Source of the DNA: Pedobacter jeongneungensis | GTDB lineage: Bacteria; Bacteroidota; Bacteroidia; Sphingobacteriales; Sphingobacteriaceae | DNA: 64,000 nucleotides | Assembly: GCF_000633455.1 (NCBI RefSeq) | Contig: NZ_AYMG01000004.1 | Location: forward strand, 1 to 64,000 | Direction of reading: 5' to 3' | In this document: piece by piece, positions 47,563 through 57,500 of the stretch | Layout of the letters: each line of letters opens with the position of its first letter | How positions within the stretch are numbered: the stretch's first letter is position 1 | Program-made: the position numbers and the translations under genes | Notes under the pieces: model-generated | What the model was told of the DNA's origin: nothing | The model's input: only the letters and a program-made list of their open reading frames with translations | Database searches by the model: none

Positions 47563-48378
47563 ATGAGAGCGCTTAAAAACCATGTGATTTTATTTGACAA
47601 TGAATGCCCGATGTGTTATGCCTATACCAAAGCTTTTGTAAAAACAGGTATGCTGGCACAAGATGGTAGAGAGGCTTACCAGGAAATACCGCAAAACATT
47701 TGTCCACTGGTAAACAAACAGAGAGCTGCCAATGAAATTGCGCTCATTAATACCGAAACCGGCGAAGTTACTTATGGCATCCAGAGTTTATTCAAAATTA
47801 TTGCACACGCCATGCCCTTCTTTAAGCCCCTGTTTTTGTTCAGTCCCTTTGTTTATCTGATGCGTAAACTTTATGCTTTCATCTCTTACAACCGCAAAGT
47901 GATTATTCCGGCTGCAGTTAAAGAAAATACGATACAGCCAACTTTTAAACTCCATTACCGCATCGCTTATCTGCTTTTCACCTGGCTGATTACTGCCTAC
48001 TTATTAACGGCTTATGCACATCTGCTTACCGATTTTGTACCATTGGGCAATAAATACCGTGAATACTTCATCTGTGGTGGACAGCTATTTTTCCAGGGTG
48101 CTATCATTAGCTTTTACCAGAAAGAAAAACTTTGGGATTATCTGGGGAATATGATGACCATTTCTTTCGCTGGTTCATTGTTGCTTCTGCCTATTATAAT
48201 GCTGGCAAAATACTTCAGCTTTTCATCTTTATTTTTTCTATTGTACTTTTTAATGGTTGCGGGACTGATGTTTTTAGAACATATCCGCAGGAGTAAATTA
48301 TTAAAATTAGGCTGGCTAATGAGTATTAGCTGGGCATTGTACCGCTTAATTGTCTTGGGATTAATCTTAAGTTTATAA
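47563..48378 (+). CDS. DCC1-like thiol-disulphide oxidoreductase with membrane domain
   Basis: A 271-residue protein. The N-terminal part (about 5-110) is a DCC (DUF393) thioredoxin-like domain starting VILFDNECPMCYAYTKAF, with the CPMC redox motif where the family has DxxCxxC. The C-terminal part (about 125-270) has four or five membrane helices. It is followed after four bases by the TIGR01777 gene, so the two are co-transcribed; this pair is common in Bacteroidota. The substrate is unknown. Confidence 0.8.
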   Translation: MRALKNHVILFDNECPMCYAYTKAFVKTGMLAQDGREAYQEIPQNICPLVNKQRAANEIALINTETGEVTYGIQSLFKIIAHAMPFFKPLFLFSPFVYLMRKLYAFISYNRKVIIPAAVKENTIQPTFKLHYRIAYLLFTWLITAYLLTAYAHLLTDFVPLGNKYREYFICGGQLFFQGAIISFYQKEKLWDYLGNMMTISFAGSLLLLPIIMLAKYFSFSSLFFLLYFLMVAGLMFLEHIRRSKLLKLGWLMSISWALYRLIVLGLILSL

Positions 48379-48382
48379 CATC

Positions 48383-49306
48383 ATGAAATACGGAAAAATT
48401 ATACTGGCAGGCGGTAATGGTTATTTAGGCAGCGTATTGGCGAAACATTTTAGCAGTCTGGCTGATGAAGTGATCATCCTGGCCAGAAAAGCACATGCCG
48501 AAACCAGCAATATTAAAACCATGCTATGGGACGGCAAAACAATGGGTGAGTGGACCCACAGCTTGCAAGGGGCAGATCTGTTGGTGAACCTTTGCGGCAA
48601 AAATGTAAACTGCAGATACACCGAAAAAAACAAAAAAGAGATTTTCGATTCAAGATTGATCCCAACCCGTTTACTGGGTAAAGCGATCAAAGAAATGGAA
48701 AATCCGCCAAAACTTTGGATCAACATTACTTCGGCCACCATTTACCGCCATGCGGAAGACCGTCCACAAGATGAGTTTACGGGTGAAATCGGTGAGGGAT
48801 TCTCTATTGAAGTTTGCAAAGCCTGGGAAAATAGCTTTTTTGAAAACGAAACACCCAATACCCGAAAAATAGCACTCAGGATGAGCATTGTATTAGGTCT
48901 GAAAGACGGGGCATTTCCACGTTTGCTGAACCTTGTTAAACTGGGCATGGGTGGTAAACAGGGCAATGGCGAACAATATATGAGCTGGATCCATGAAGAT
49001 GACGCCGCCAGAAGCATCGAATGGTTGGTTAATCATCCAGAAATTGAAGGAGTTATAAACTGCACGGCACCAGAAGCCGTTAAAAACCATGTTTTTATGC
49101 ACAACATACGGAAAGCTTTTGGTATGAGCTTCGGTTTACCTGCTCCTGCCTGGTTATTGGCCATTGGTGCAAAAATTATCGGAACAGAAACGGAACTGAT
49201 TTTAAAAAGCAGGTGGGTTAAACCGTCCGTGTTATTGGATGGCGGTTTTGAGTTTAAGTATGGGGAAGTAAGGGAGGCAGTGGGAGCGTTGAGCGCCCAG
49301 CGGTAA
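48383..49306 (+). CDS. TIGR01777-family NAD-dependent epimerase-like protein
   Basis: A 307-residue SDR-like protein related to YfcH and SulA-type cell-division inhibitors. It has the Rossmann motif ILAGGNGYLGSVLAKHF, then NLCGKNVNCRYTEKNKKEI and SRLIPTRLLGKAI, which are typical of TIGR01777, and the C-terminal DUF1731 domain (SRWVKPSVLLDGGFEFKY). The family binds NAD(P), but its reaction is not settled. It is co-transcribed with the DCC1-like gene and may work with the SRPBCC protein encoded downstream. Confidence 0.88.
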   Translation: MKYGKIILAGGNGYLGSVLAKHFSSLADEVIILARKAHAETSNIKTMLWDGKTMGEWTHSLQGADLLVNLCGKNVNCRYTEKNKKEIFDSRLIPTRLLGKAIKEMENPPKLWINITSATIYRHAEDRPQDEFTGEIGEGFSIEVCKAWENSFFENETPNTRKIALRMSIVLGLKDGAFPRLLNLVKLGMGGKQGNGEQYMSWIHEDDAARSIEWLVNHPEIEGVINCTAPEAVKNHVFMHNIRKAFGMSFGLPAPAWLLAIGAKIIGTETELILKSRWVKPSVLLDGGFEFKYGEVREAVGALSAQR

Positions 49307-49685
49307 GCGGGTGGCGTTTGGCGGTAAGCGGATATCAACCGCCAATTCGACTTGTTAAATATCTTTGAAAGAGAAACTCCTCTGCATGATGCAATTCGGC
49401 ATAGCAGATTTCCGTAGGAAAAAGCATGGAAATCTTTGCACTACCCCACGTACACCACAGCCCAAGGCAGGATTAAGCGGTAGCGATGGGATAAAGTAAA
49501 GGTAAGAGCCTGGATACTGCCGCAATAGAGATTTCCATAGCTTTTTACAAGGAAGGATGCAAGCCTTGATTGTTTGTTTCTTTATCATCAAGGATAAAGA
49601 AAGAGCCCCATCGGCGGCGGTGAGCCGAGGCAAGCCCAAGCGCGTGGGCAGAAAAAATTAAGATTACAATGATTACGAATTAATT
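49307..49685. repeat. Intergenic stretch with dispersed inverted repeats
   Basis: No gene. A GGCGGT-N12-ACCGCC hairpin (49320-49343) follows the upstream stop. AAAAAGCATGGAAATCT (49419-49435) pairs imperfectly with AGATTTCCATAGCTTTTT (49529-49546). A CTTTATC/GATAAAG hairpin follows near 49580-49601. The minus-strand ORF over this region looks like a translated repeat rather than a gene. Confidence 0.6.
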
Positions 49686-50150
49686 ATGCCTACAATCATT
49701 TTAAAAACATTGATCAATGCACCAGTTGAGCGTAGCTTTGATCTATCCAGAAGTATCGATCTTCATGTGCAATCAATGAAAGCTTCCGGAGAACAGGCCA
49801 TAGCAGGAAAGGTAAGTGGATTAATCAACTTGGACGAATCGGTTACCTGGCGGGCCAAACATTTTGGCATCTATTTCGAAATGACCAATAAAATTACAGC
49901 TATGGAGTATCCGAATTATTTTATTGATAAAATGATTAAGGGTCCATTTAAAAAACTTCATCATCAACACTTGTTTAAAACAATAGACACACAAACCGAA
50001 ATGACCGACATTTTTGAGTTTAAAGCACCATTAGGCATTTTAGGATGGCTGGTTGAAAAACTTTTCTTAACCCGTTATATGAAGCAGTTACTGGCAGAAA
50101 GAAATGAGGTAATAAAGCGCGAGGCGGAGGGCGATAAGCGGAGAGTATAA
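49686..50150 (+). CDS. SRPBCC-family (START-like) protein
   Basis: A 154-residue protein with the START/Bet v1-like helix-grip fold: starts IILKTLINAPVERSFDLSRS, has EMTNKITAMEYPNYFIDKM and a C-terminal helix (GWLVEKLFLTRYMKQLLAER). In Bacteroidota this subgroup is often annotated as a cell-division-inhibitor-like protein and lies next to TIGR01777 genes, as here. It probably binds a hydrophobic ligand. The coding end (KREAEGDKRRV) runs into repeat-like purine-rich sequence. Confidence 0.82.
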   Translation: MPTIILKTLINAPVERSFDLSRSIDLHVQSMKASGEQAIAGKVSGLINLDESVTWRAKHFGIYFEMTNKITAMEYPNYFIDKMIKGPFKKLHHQHLFKTIDTQTEMTDIFEFKAPLGILGWLVEKLFLTRYMKQLLAERNEVIKREAEGDKRRV

Positions 50151-50154
50151 AGCT

Positions 50155-50865
50155 GAAACCGAAAGACTAAAAATTAACGCATTTTTCATCACCATGTTAC
50201 ACATTTAAGCACCATATAAGCTTACATATCCTTATATTAATATGGTAAAAGCCATTATCTGCAATTGGCTCATGCCATTTTACAGCTTAGCGGTTCTCAG
50301 GTGACTAAGGTGGTGAATTATACCGCGCAATCTTTATTTTTATAACCACCTGAGTCACCTGAGAGCACCTGAGTTTTACAGAATTAAAATGAAACCGAAA
50401 GACTAAAATCAACGCATTTTTCATCACCATGTAAGGCATTTAAGAACATATAAGCTTACATGCTCTATATTAATATATGGTAAAATCCATTATCTGCAAT
50501 TGGCTCATGCCATTTTACAGCTTAGCTGTTCTCAGGTGACTAAGGTGGTGAATTATACCGCGCAATCTTTATTTTTATAACCACCTGAGTCACCTGAAAG
50601 CACCTGAGTTTACAGAATTAAAATGAAACCGAAAGACTAAAAATCAACGCATTTTTCATCACCATGTAAGGCATTTAAGAACATATAAGCTTACATGCTC
50701 TATATTAATATATGGTAAAATCCCTTATATGCAATTTGCTAATGCCATTTAACAGCTTAGCTGTTCTCAGGTTACTAAGGTGGTAAATTATAACGCGCAA
50801 TCTTTATTTTTATAACCATCTGAGCCACCTGAAAGCACCTGAGTTTTACTGAATACAGCATTATA
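50155..50865. repeat. Three tandem copies of a 235-bp hairpin unit
   Basis: Units begin at 50155, 50391 and 50625 (periods 236 and 234), each starting GAAACCGAAAGACTAAA. Copies 1 and 2 are nearly identical and copy 3 has diverged. Each contains a long hairpin: in copy 1 CTCAGGTGACTAAGGTGGT (50296-50314) pairs with 50345-50363 with a single mismatch, loop about 30 bases. No gene lies inside. The function is unknown. Confidence 0.85.
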
Positions 50866-50926
50866 ACTCAAATAAACCGGCACACCTAAAATATCATCTC
50901 AATTTTTTACTCCCCTAATCCTCACT

Positions 50927-50942
50927 TTACGGTTTTCCGTAA
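50927..50942. promoter_or_regulatory. Perfect palindrome before the Ter-linked operon
   Basis: TTACGG-TTTT-CCGTAA lies about 70 bases before the first gene. TACTTTTG at 50964-50971 fits the -7 element, and TTG at 50946-50948 is only 15 bases away, shorter than usual. The palindrome would be well placed for a regulator of the operon. Confidence 0.5.
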
Positions 50943-51011
50943 GGATTGCCGTTCTCATGCTTATACTTTTGATCAACTAAACAATACTAAAAGCATTAAA
51001 ATGTATAAATT

Positions 51012-52550
51012 ATGAAAACAGGCAATACCCTGAATTTTTTCAGGCTAATGGGATTACTGGGCTTATTTGCAATTTCAGCATGTAAAGGTTCCGGAGGATC
51101 CCAATCAGAAGATCCGTTTGCTGCTACAAATTTCAACCCTTATGGTCAGGATTTAGGAAAGCGTATCGAAGCATACAATAAGGCCGTAACTCCAGGCAAT
51201 AATCAGAAAAGAGGTACCCCGGCACTTTACATTGATTTCTCATCTGGAATAAATAAGGCTTTTAGTGATCCTACGATTAAAAGCATGATGTCGGCCTGCT
51301 TCAACACCGTGCTCGCCCAGCAGTTTGAAGTTTACAAATTAGGTTCCAACAAAATATCATTACTCAACGTAACCAATACTACCGAATTGGGCCAACAGGT
51401 AAGCGACCCAAAACAATACGCTGATATTTGGGCACCATTGCAAGCAACAGTAGAAAAAATTGTTGACGGTAACAGCGATGCCCTCCTGATTACCGATTTT
51501 GAAGAGTGGCAAAAAAATATAGAAGTTACCAATACGGCTTTTCTTAAAATCCCATTCTCCAAATGGCTCGAAAAAGGTAATGCTGTCCATTTTTTTATTG
51601 CAGATTACAAAGAAGGCAAGGTGAATAAACACCTCTATTTTAGCATATTCAGTTGTGGCAATCCGGATGCAGGAAGTTTGATTTCAAAACTCGAATCAAA
51701 ACTTGCCCCATCAACAACCAGGTTTGATTTATCCAACACGGCTTATCAACTATCAACCGGATATCCATCAGAAAAATCAGGTGGTATTTTTTATGACGAA
51801 AGTGCAAAATCAGACAAAGCCAAAAATGTACTCGATTTAAAAGAGGGTTACATCAACGGCCTCAAAAACGGGCACAACTTCGAGTTTTATCCGCTCGGAT
51901 TAGACTGGGAAAACATCGATCAACTCCACAGCACTTATGCCGCGCAAAACCAGTTTAACGATTTCCTTCGGAAGCTGTTTATTGACCTGAGCAATGAGGA
52001 TAGTTACACTTTTGGAAACTTCAGCGTAAAAGTTTCGGATGTAACTACTGATTTCGAAAATTTTGCCAAAGCAGAAGAAGCTAAAAAACATCAGCCCAAA
52101 TTAAGCAAAGGGAATAATGGCGAGGCTAAGTTTTCTGATCAGGAAAAAGATGAAATTGCAAAGGCATGTTACAATCCCGACGGGAAATTAAAGGCACAAT
52201 GGATTTATAAAACACAGGCATCAAGCCCGCTTAATGAGGTTTTTATCCTCAACCAAACCCTTTTTACCAATACAAGGGCATCTAACCCAAAACATGTAGA
52301 ATTTGGTGTTGCCTTCGACCCTAAATTCAGTGTAGCCAACATCCATAATCCTGATGGATTAGTTAAGGTAGATATTTTATCAAACACGGCTACACCAAAT
52401 CTACAGGGCGCCAAAATGGCCAAATTTGCGTGGCTAAACGCTAAAAATACACCTAATACCGCTTTAGCAGAATCGATCAAAAACACCTTGCAAGAGCTTA
52501 AACCTGTAGATAAAGTAGTGTATTCGTACTACATCAAAACTAAACAGTAA
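51012..52550 (+). CDS. Lipoprotein, first gene of the Ter-linked operon
   Basis: A 512-residue lipoprotein (signal ending LFAISAC, Cys24). The first domain (about 70-190) starts ALYIDFSSGINKAF and contains SDALLITDFEEW. A DxSxx turn at the end of a first strand and a later LITDFE strand resemble a von Willebrand A fold with an incomplete metal site; this is my inference. The second half is beta-rich (about 290-510). It starts the operon of eight genes and would sit in the envelope, probably in contact with the three-helix membrane protein encoded next, 28 bases away. Confidence 0.75.
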   Translation: MKTGNTLNFFRLMGLLGLFAISACKGSGGSQSEDPFAATNFNPYGQDLGKRIEAYNKAVTPGNNQKRGTPALYIDFSSGINKAFSDPTIKSMMSACFNTVLAQQFEVYKLGSNKISLLNVTNTTELGQQVSDPKQYADIWAPLQATVEKIVDGNSDALLITDFEEWQKNIEVTNTAFLKIPFSKWLEKGNAVHFFIADYKEGKVNKHLYFSIFSCGNPDAGSLISKLESKLAPSTTRFDLSNTAYQLSTGYPSEKSGGIFYDESAKSDKAKNVLDLKEGYINGLKNGHNFEFYPLGLDWENIDQLHSTYAAQNQFNDFLRKLFIDLSNEDSYTFGNFSVKVSDVTTDFENFAKAEEAKKHQPKLSKGNNGEAKFSDQEKDEIAKACYNPDGKLKAQWIYKTQASSPLNEVFILNQTLFTNTRASNPKHVEFGVAFDPKFSVANIHNPDGLVKVDILSNTATPNLQGAKMAKFAWLNAKNTPNTALAESIKNTLQELKPVDKVVYSYYIKTKQ

Positions 52551-52578
52551 TCTAAAATCATTAAAAATAAATTCTAAA

Positions 52579-52917
52579 ATGGAATCAACTTCAGCTTACA
52601 TCATCTCGATCATCACCGCATTAATCTTTCTCCTTTTATCGGCCATCATTGCAAACGCCATCAAGTTTGAAGGTGGGAGTAATCCCAAAGACCCACAGGC
52701 ACGCAAAACCTGGTTTTGGGTATTGGCCATCTTAAATCCGGCAGTCTGTTTTCTATTGGGTTATTATGTATTCAAACCAGATGCAAATATTATGGTATTG
52801 AATAATTATGTAACGGCTTTGAGTATCGGTACAGCTATCGGTTTTATACTCTACATCATCATCGGTTTTGTAATGAGCAAAATATTTGCCACCGGAAAAA
52901 TCGGACACTGGTTTTAA
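52579..52917 (+). CDS. Small three-helix membrane protein of the Ter-linked operon
   Basis: A 112-residue protein with membrane helices at about residues 7-27, 46-66 and 80-102. Between the first two is a short basic loop (NPKDPQARKTW), probably cytoplasmic. No family is recognised. With 28 bases to the lipoprotein and 18 to the tubulin-like gene it is clearly part of the operon, and may link the lipoprotein to the cytoplasmic NTPases. Confidence 0.75.
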   Translation: MESTSAYIISIITALIFLLLSAIIANAIKFEGGSNPKDPQARKTWFWVLAILNPAVCFLLGYYVFKPDANIMVLNNYVTALSIGTAIGFILYIIIGFVMSKIFATGKIGHWF

Positions 52918-52935
52918 TCCCTAATCAAAACATCA

Positions 52936-54579
52936 ATGGATAAATTATTCGTAATCGCCATAGGCGGTACCGGGATGCGCTGTTTGGAAGCCTTTACGCA
53001 CTTATGTGGAATCGGGATGTTCGACAATCAGGAAATCGAAGTCCTCACGCTTGATACCGATCAAAATAACGGAAATAAAGGACGGGTTGAAGAACTGATC
53101 GGTCTTTACAACCGGATTAAAACAACAGGTACCAGTGTAGGCGGAACACCAAATGCAAATACTTTCTTTTCAGCCAAACTGAATTTACACCGGTTTTTTA
53201 CCAATTATGCCGGTCCGGGAAGAGAAACCTATAAAAATATCAGCAAAATTACCACAGGTTCACCCGAACAGCAGAAAGCCAATAAATTAATCTCCGACCT
53301 GTTTTTAGACAATAGTTCGGTACAGGAGTTTGCATTGGATCATGGCTACCGGGCACAAACCCACCTGGGTTCGATGCTGATGTACCATGGCATAGTAGAA
53401 GCCGCCCGCAATATCATTAAAGGTGCTGCAGTACAATCGCAGGAACGCGAACTGGACACTTTTATGGGCAAACTGGAGGGCGCAGGCGCAAATGCCAGGG
53501 TTTTTATTTTTGGCTCTATATTCGGTGGTACAGGTGCATCATCTATTCCGGTAATCCCAAAAGCATTACAGGATTTTGTAAAAATCCGTTCTAACGGAAA
53601 TGCCAGTATCGATTTCGCCAAGGCCAAATTTGGTTCTACCTTATTAACAGAGTATTTCACTTTTAATAAACCCGATGATAAACAGAAAGCCAGCAAAGCC
53701 AATAGCGTAATTGCCGATTCGTCGTTTTTTCCACTAAACAGTCAGGCAGCGTTGCAGTTTTACCAAAGCGACCCTACCGTTCAGAAATGTTATAAACTGC
53801 TTTACCATATCGGCTGGCCAATAGAAAGCAAAAAAATTGATGGCAACAATGTTTCCAATCAAACCATCACCGGTGGCAGCGAACAGAAAAACCCCTGCCA
53901 CATTACAGAATTGTTATGCGCCTGTGCCGCCTACGATTTCTTTACCCGGAATGATGGTTTTAACAGCGCAAAGGCTGATTACCTCTATAAAGCAGTAGAA
54001 TTTAAAGATAATTCGTTCAACTTCTCCTTTGATGATTTTATAGGCAATGAAAATAAATCGGGTGAAATATTTGTAAATAAACTGGGTGCTTTTTTCTCGC
54101 TGGCACACATTTCTTTAACCAAAAATGGTGGTGCTTTTGATGATGCCGGTATAAAAGGTTTCATTAAACAATGCGAAAACCAAAAACTCAACCAGTACAG
54201 TACCATTACGGATACGGAGTGTAAAGACATCAACGAATATTTTAAACTCTTTGCCTATACTTTTAAAGATGCCAAATTTATACCCGGCTGGCTTTATCAG
54301 GTGAGAAACTCCGTTGCCCCGGGCAGGTTCCTTTTCGATAGCAAGGCATTCCCCGATAACCCCTCTGAACTAAAAAAACTGGATGTGGGTACCATTTTCC
54401 TGGATGAAAAACACCATTGGAGTAAAGGCGGCCTTTTCAGGGATCGTTATGATCTTTTTGTTGAAAAACTGATCAACACCAACCCAAAAGATGAGCAAAA
54501 AGTAAATACCACCAAAGAGAAATTCCTTGCGCACATTTTTAATGCACTTACCATTTCACAAAACTTCGATATAAACTAA
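52936..54579 (+). CDS. Tubulin/FtsZ-like GTPase
   Basis: A 547-residue protein of the tubulin-like superfamily (Tubulin_2 type). It begins KLFVIAIGGTGMRCLEAF, the first nucleotide loop, followed by EVLTLDTDQNN, the strand that binds the nucleotide ribose in this fold. At about residues 190-200 it has SIFGGTGASSIPV, which corresponds to the GGGTGSG tubulin signature. Such proteins may polymerise or act as switches; the family is poorly studied. It lies six bases before an actin/Hsp70-like gene, so the operon combines both cytoskeletal folds. Confidence 0.8.
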   Translation: MDKLFVIAIGGTGMRCLEAFTHLCGIGMFDNQEIEVLTLDTDQNNGNKGRVEELIGLYNRIKTTGTSVGGTPNANTFFSAKLNLHRFFTNYAGPGRETYKNISKITTGSPEQQKANKLISDLFLDNSSVQEFALDHGYRAQTHLGSMLMYHGIVEAARNIIKGAAVQSQERELDTFMGKLEGAGANARVFIFGSIFGGTGASSIPVIPKALQDFVKIRSNGNASIDFAKAKFGSTLLTEYFTFNKPDDKQKASKANSVIADSSFFPLNSQAALQFYQSDPTVQKCYKLLYHIGWPIESKKIDGNNVSNQTITGGSEQKNPCHITELLCACAAYDFFTRNDGFNSAKADYLYKAVEFKDNSFNFSFDDFIGNENKSGEIFVNKLGAFFSLAHISLTKNGGAFDDAGIKGFIKQCENQKLNQYSTITDTECKDINEYFKLFAYTFKDAKFIPGWLYQVRNSVAPGRFLFDSKAFPDNPSELKKLDVGTIFLDEKHHWSKGGLFRDRYDLFVEKLINTNPKDEQKVNTTKEKFLAHIFNALTISQNFDIN

Positions 54580-54585
54580 AGCACT

Positions 54586-57500
54586 ATGTCTGATAAAAGA
54601 ATCAAAGCACTGGCGATAAAAGTTCATCCCAAAACAGAGCCGAACGGAGTAGAATTTGCCTGGGATAAAATCCCCCAGCTTGAAGTATTTACCAAAAACA
54701 TCCTGATCCCCGAAATCGCTGTAGATCAGGACGGTAATTCTGCTGTTAATATCGGAACAATTGTATCCGGCATACCTTCTGTATTTGCCCGGGCCAATTT
54801 ATTCAAAAATGCCATAGATAATATCCGCGATAAAGATGCTGAAGCATCAGGTTTGATGTTGTTCTATAAGTCCCTGATCAGTGAATGGAAGGGATTGATC
54901 AGTTGTATAGCTTTAAACTATAAAGATATAGAAGCAAATAGAATCCATCTATCTTATTCAGACGGCGGGCATTTAAATACAACTGCAAACCTATACGAGC
55001 CTACCGGGGCATTTGGCAATATGTTATTTGAGCGGAAACCTTTATGGTGCGATCAATCTTTAGCCAATAATGCAGATAGAATACCCTTTATTGATGTCAT
55101 TTCATTTAAAGGCAATGTGATCGGTGGAACCTCTCCTGATAGTTTTGTTTTTACTTCCGTATCCTATCAGATCAGGGAGAAATTTCCCTTTATCAACGTA
55201 CAGAATGGAAAATTTATCGATCCTTTACAATCGGAAATTAATCCGCAGGAACTTTTTACCCTGCATGGTTACGCCAAACACATTCTGGATAACATTGAAA
55301 GGTTCAGGTTAAATTATGCCGGTGTAGAAGAACTGATCAGGCCCGAGTATGGCAATATTTCTACCTGTATCCAAGCCTGGATGAATGATATGGTTATTTA
55401 TCAGCAGGCTAAGGGCTACCCTAAACTCGATAAATCTACCGCTCCCGAAGTCGGCTCCCTGTTCAACTATCCTTTTAGCCTTCTTTTTAACTATTCTACA
55501 GCATTATTCGGTTCAGAAGGGATTATCTACAACGAATCGAAAGAAGGCAGTATCCTGTTCGATCCGAAAGATTTATTACTTCCAGATACTACCGAAATTG
55601 CACAGATCGATTTTGGCAGGGATGGTATGGAAACCCGTAATTTCCTGAAATCTAAACCCATATTGCTATTGGCTGCCGAAACCAAAGGACAGCTGAACAG
55701 CCATGCTTATTTTACCCTGCCATTAACACCATTGGCGCTAAATGTTTTTGGTGCTACACTTGATGCATTGGTGGGCATTTCGGAATCATCGAACGTAAAA
55801 TCTCGGATTACCGCCATTTATGACCCCACTGATAAAGACGGCGAACGTTTAATTGTACAGTTAAAACTATATACCGAAACCGGAAATGAAATTATAAAAG
55901 AGGTCATTTATAAAGTAACCTCCGAATCGATCAGCGGCAAGGACATTTTAATGTGGCCGAATTTTATTTCCAAACAATGGAACCGCTATTTTCTGTATTC
56001 CGAAATACCGCATAACGATGCCAAGTTTCAGGCTACACCATTTATTGGAAATGTAGACGACGATTTTTTCAGGATTGTACTGGATGAAAAAGGTATTCCT
56101 CTATACCTGGCCAATAACGGAAGGGCAGCAGTAATCCCCGAAAAATATGGCAACATTAAAGCGCAGTTACATATCGCATCCAATAATGCGGTGGCCGACA
56201 ATAAATATAAATACGAGATATACGAAAGCAATAAACCCTTTAAAGGCGTAAAGTTTGCACATGCAGGGGTTGATTGTGGTTTTGGAATTATCCGTTACGA
56301 TGGATCAGGCAATACGCAGGCCTTACCGGTGAATATGTTAAACGCGCCAAGGACATTGTCGCCAGCCTTTTTAGGTGTCGATTTTGGCAGTACAAATTCT
56401 TCTATCGCTTACTTTTCCGATCAGCGGAACGAGGTTTGCGAAAACCTGAAACTCACCAATAAAAGGGTATCATTACTGGCCAGCGATAGCAAAAACAACG
56501 ACGAAAGGCCTGCGGTGGAAGATGAGATTTTCTTTTTTCAGAACGACGAAATCCTCACCAATTCCATTAAATCTGTACTCACCATACACGATTCGAGAAG
56601 GGTGGTAAACGATGGCAACATTCAGGTTAACTCCTTAATGGCCCAGGCCGTAAAGGGTGGTTTCCCCTGTTTTGAAAAAAACCTGCCCATCGAAAATGCA
56701 GAAAACAACCGCTACATTTTAGGTTATAACCGCATTGGCAGGGCCGAGCTGGTGTACAACATGAAATGGTCTACCCAACAGATTGACAAGAGTTACAAAA
56801 CCGCTTATTTAAGTACCTTACTGCTTCATGTATATGCACAATTGTTTATTGAAGGGCATGAGCCACATACCTTAAAATGGTCGTACCCTTCCTCAATGGG
56901 TAAAGAATTATTAAGCGAATACAGGGGGATATGGGATTCGCTTAAAGAAATATCACCGATTGAAAGCCAGGTTAAATTAAAAACCTTCCCTCCTTCCGAT
57001 CTTTCTGATATCGGCGATACATCTGGTAACAGCAGCTGGGGCTCTCCCGGAGCTCAATCTGGTGGCTGGGGCAATCAGGCTTCAACACCAGTATCCACAA
57101 CACCAGCATGGGGTTCAACAGAAACGGGCAATAGCGGCTGGGGCGAACAAGCCCAAGAAGCTGTTGCTACAGGATGGGGCAATGAAGCTAAAAGAACACT
57201 TACAGCGGTAGATATTAAAACGGAAACCGGCCCGGTAAGGTTCGATTTCAAAAAATTAAGTAACGAAGAATCCTTATCCGAAGCCTGTGCTGTAGCCAAT
57301 TACCTGGTGCGCCCAAATGGGGGTTACTCCATTAATCCCGGAGAACTGGTACTTTGTTTCGACATTGGTGGCAGTACAACAGATATTACCGCATTGTGCC
57401 AAATGGAAGGCGGAAAGGCAATGATCAAACAGAACTCCATCCGTTTTGCAGCCGAACGTGTGGCACAGGCAACCAAATTTTCGCCCAACTTTAAAAATGT

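Noticed and set aside
49355..49639. 94-codon minus-strand ORF
   Set aside because: It reads through inverted repeats and looks like translated repeat DNA.
50155..50865. Repeat array that might be taken for CRISPR
   Set aside because: The unit is 235 bp, copies are directly adjacent without unique spacers, and no cas gene is near.
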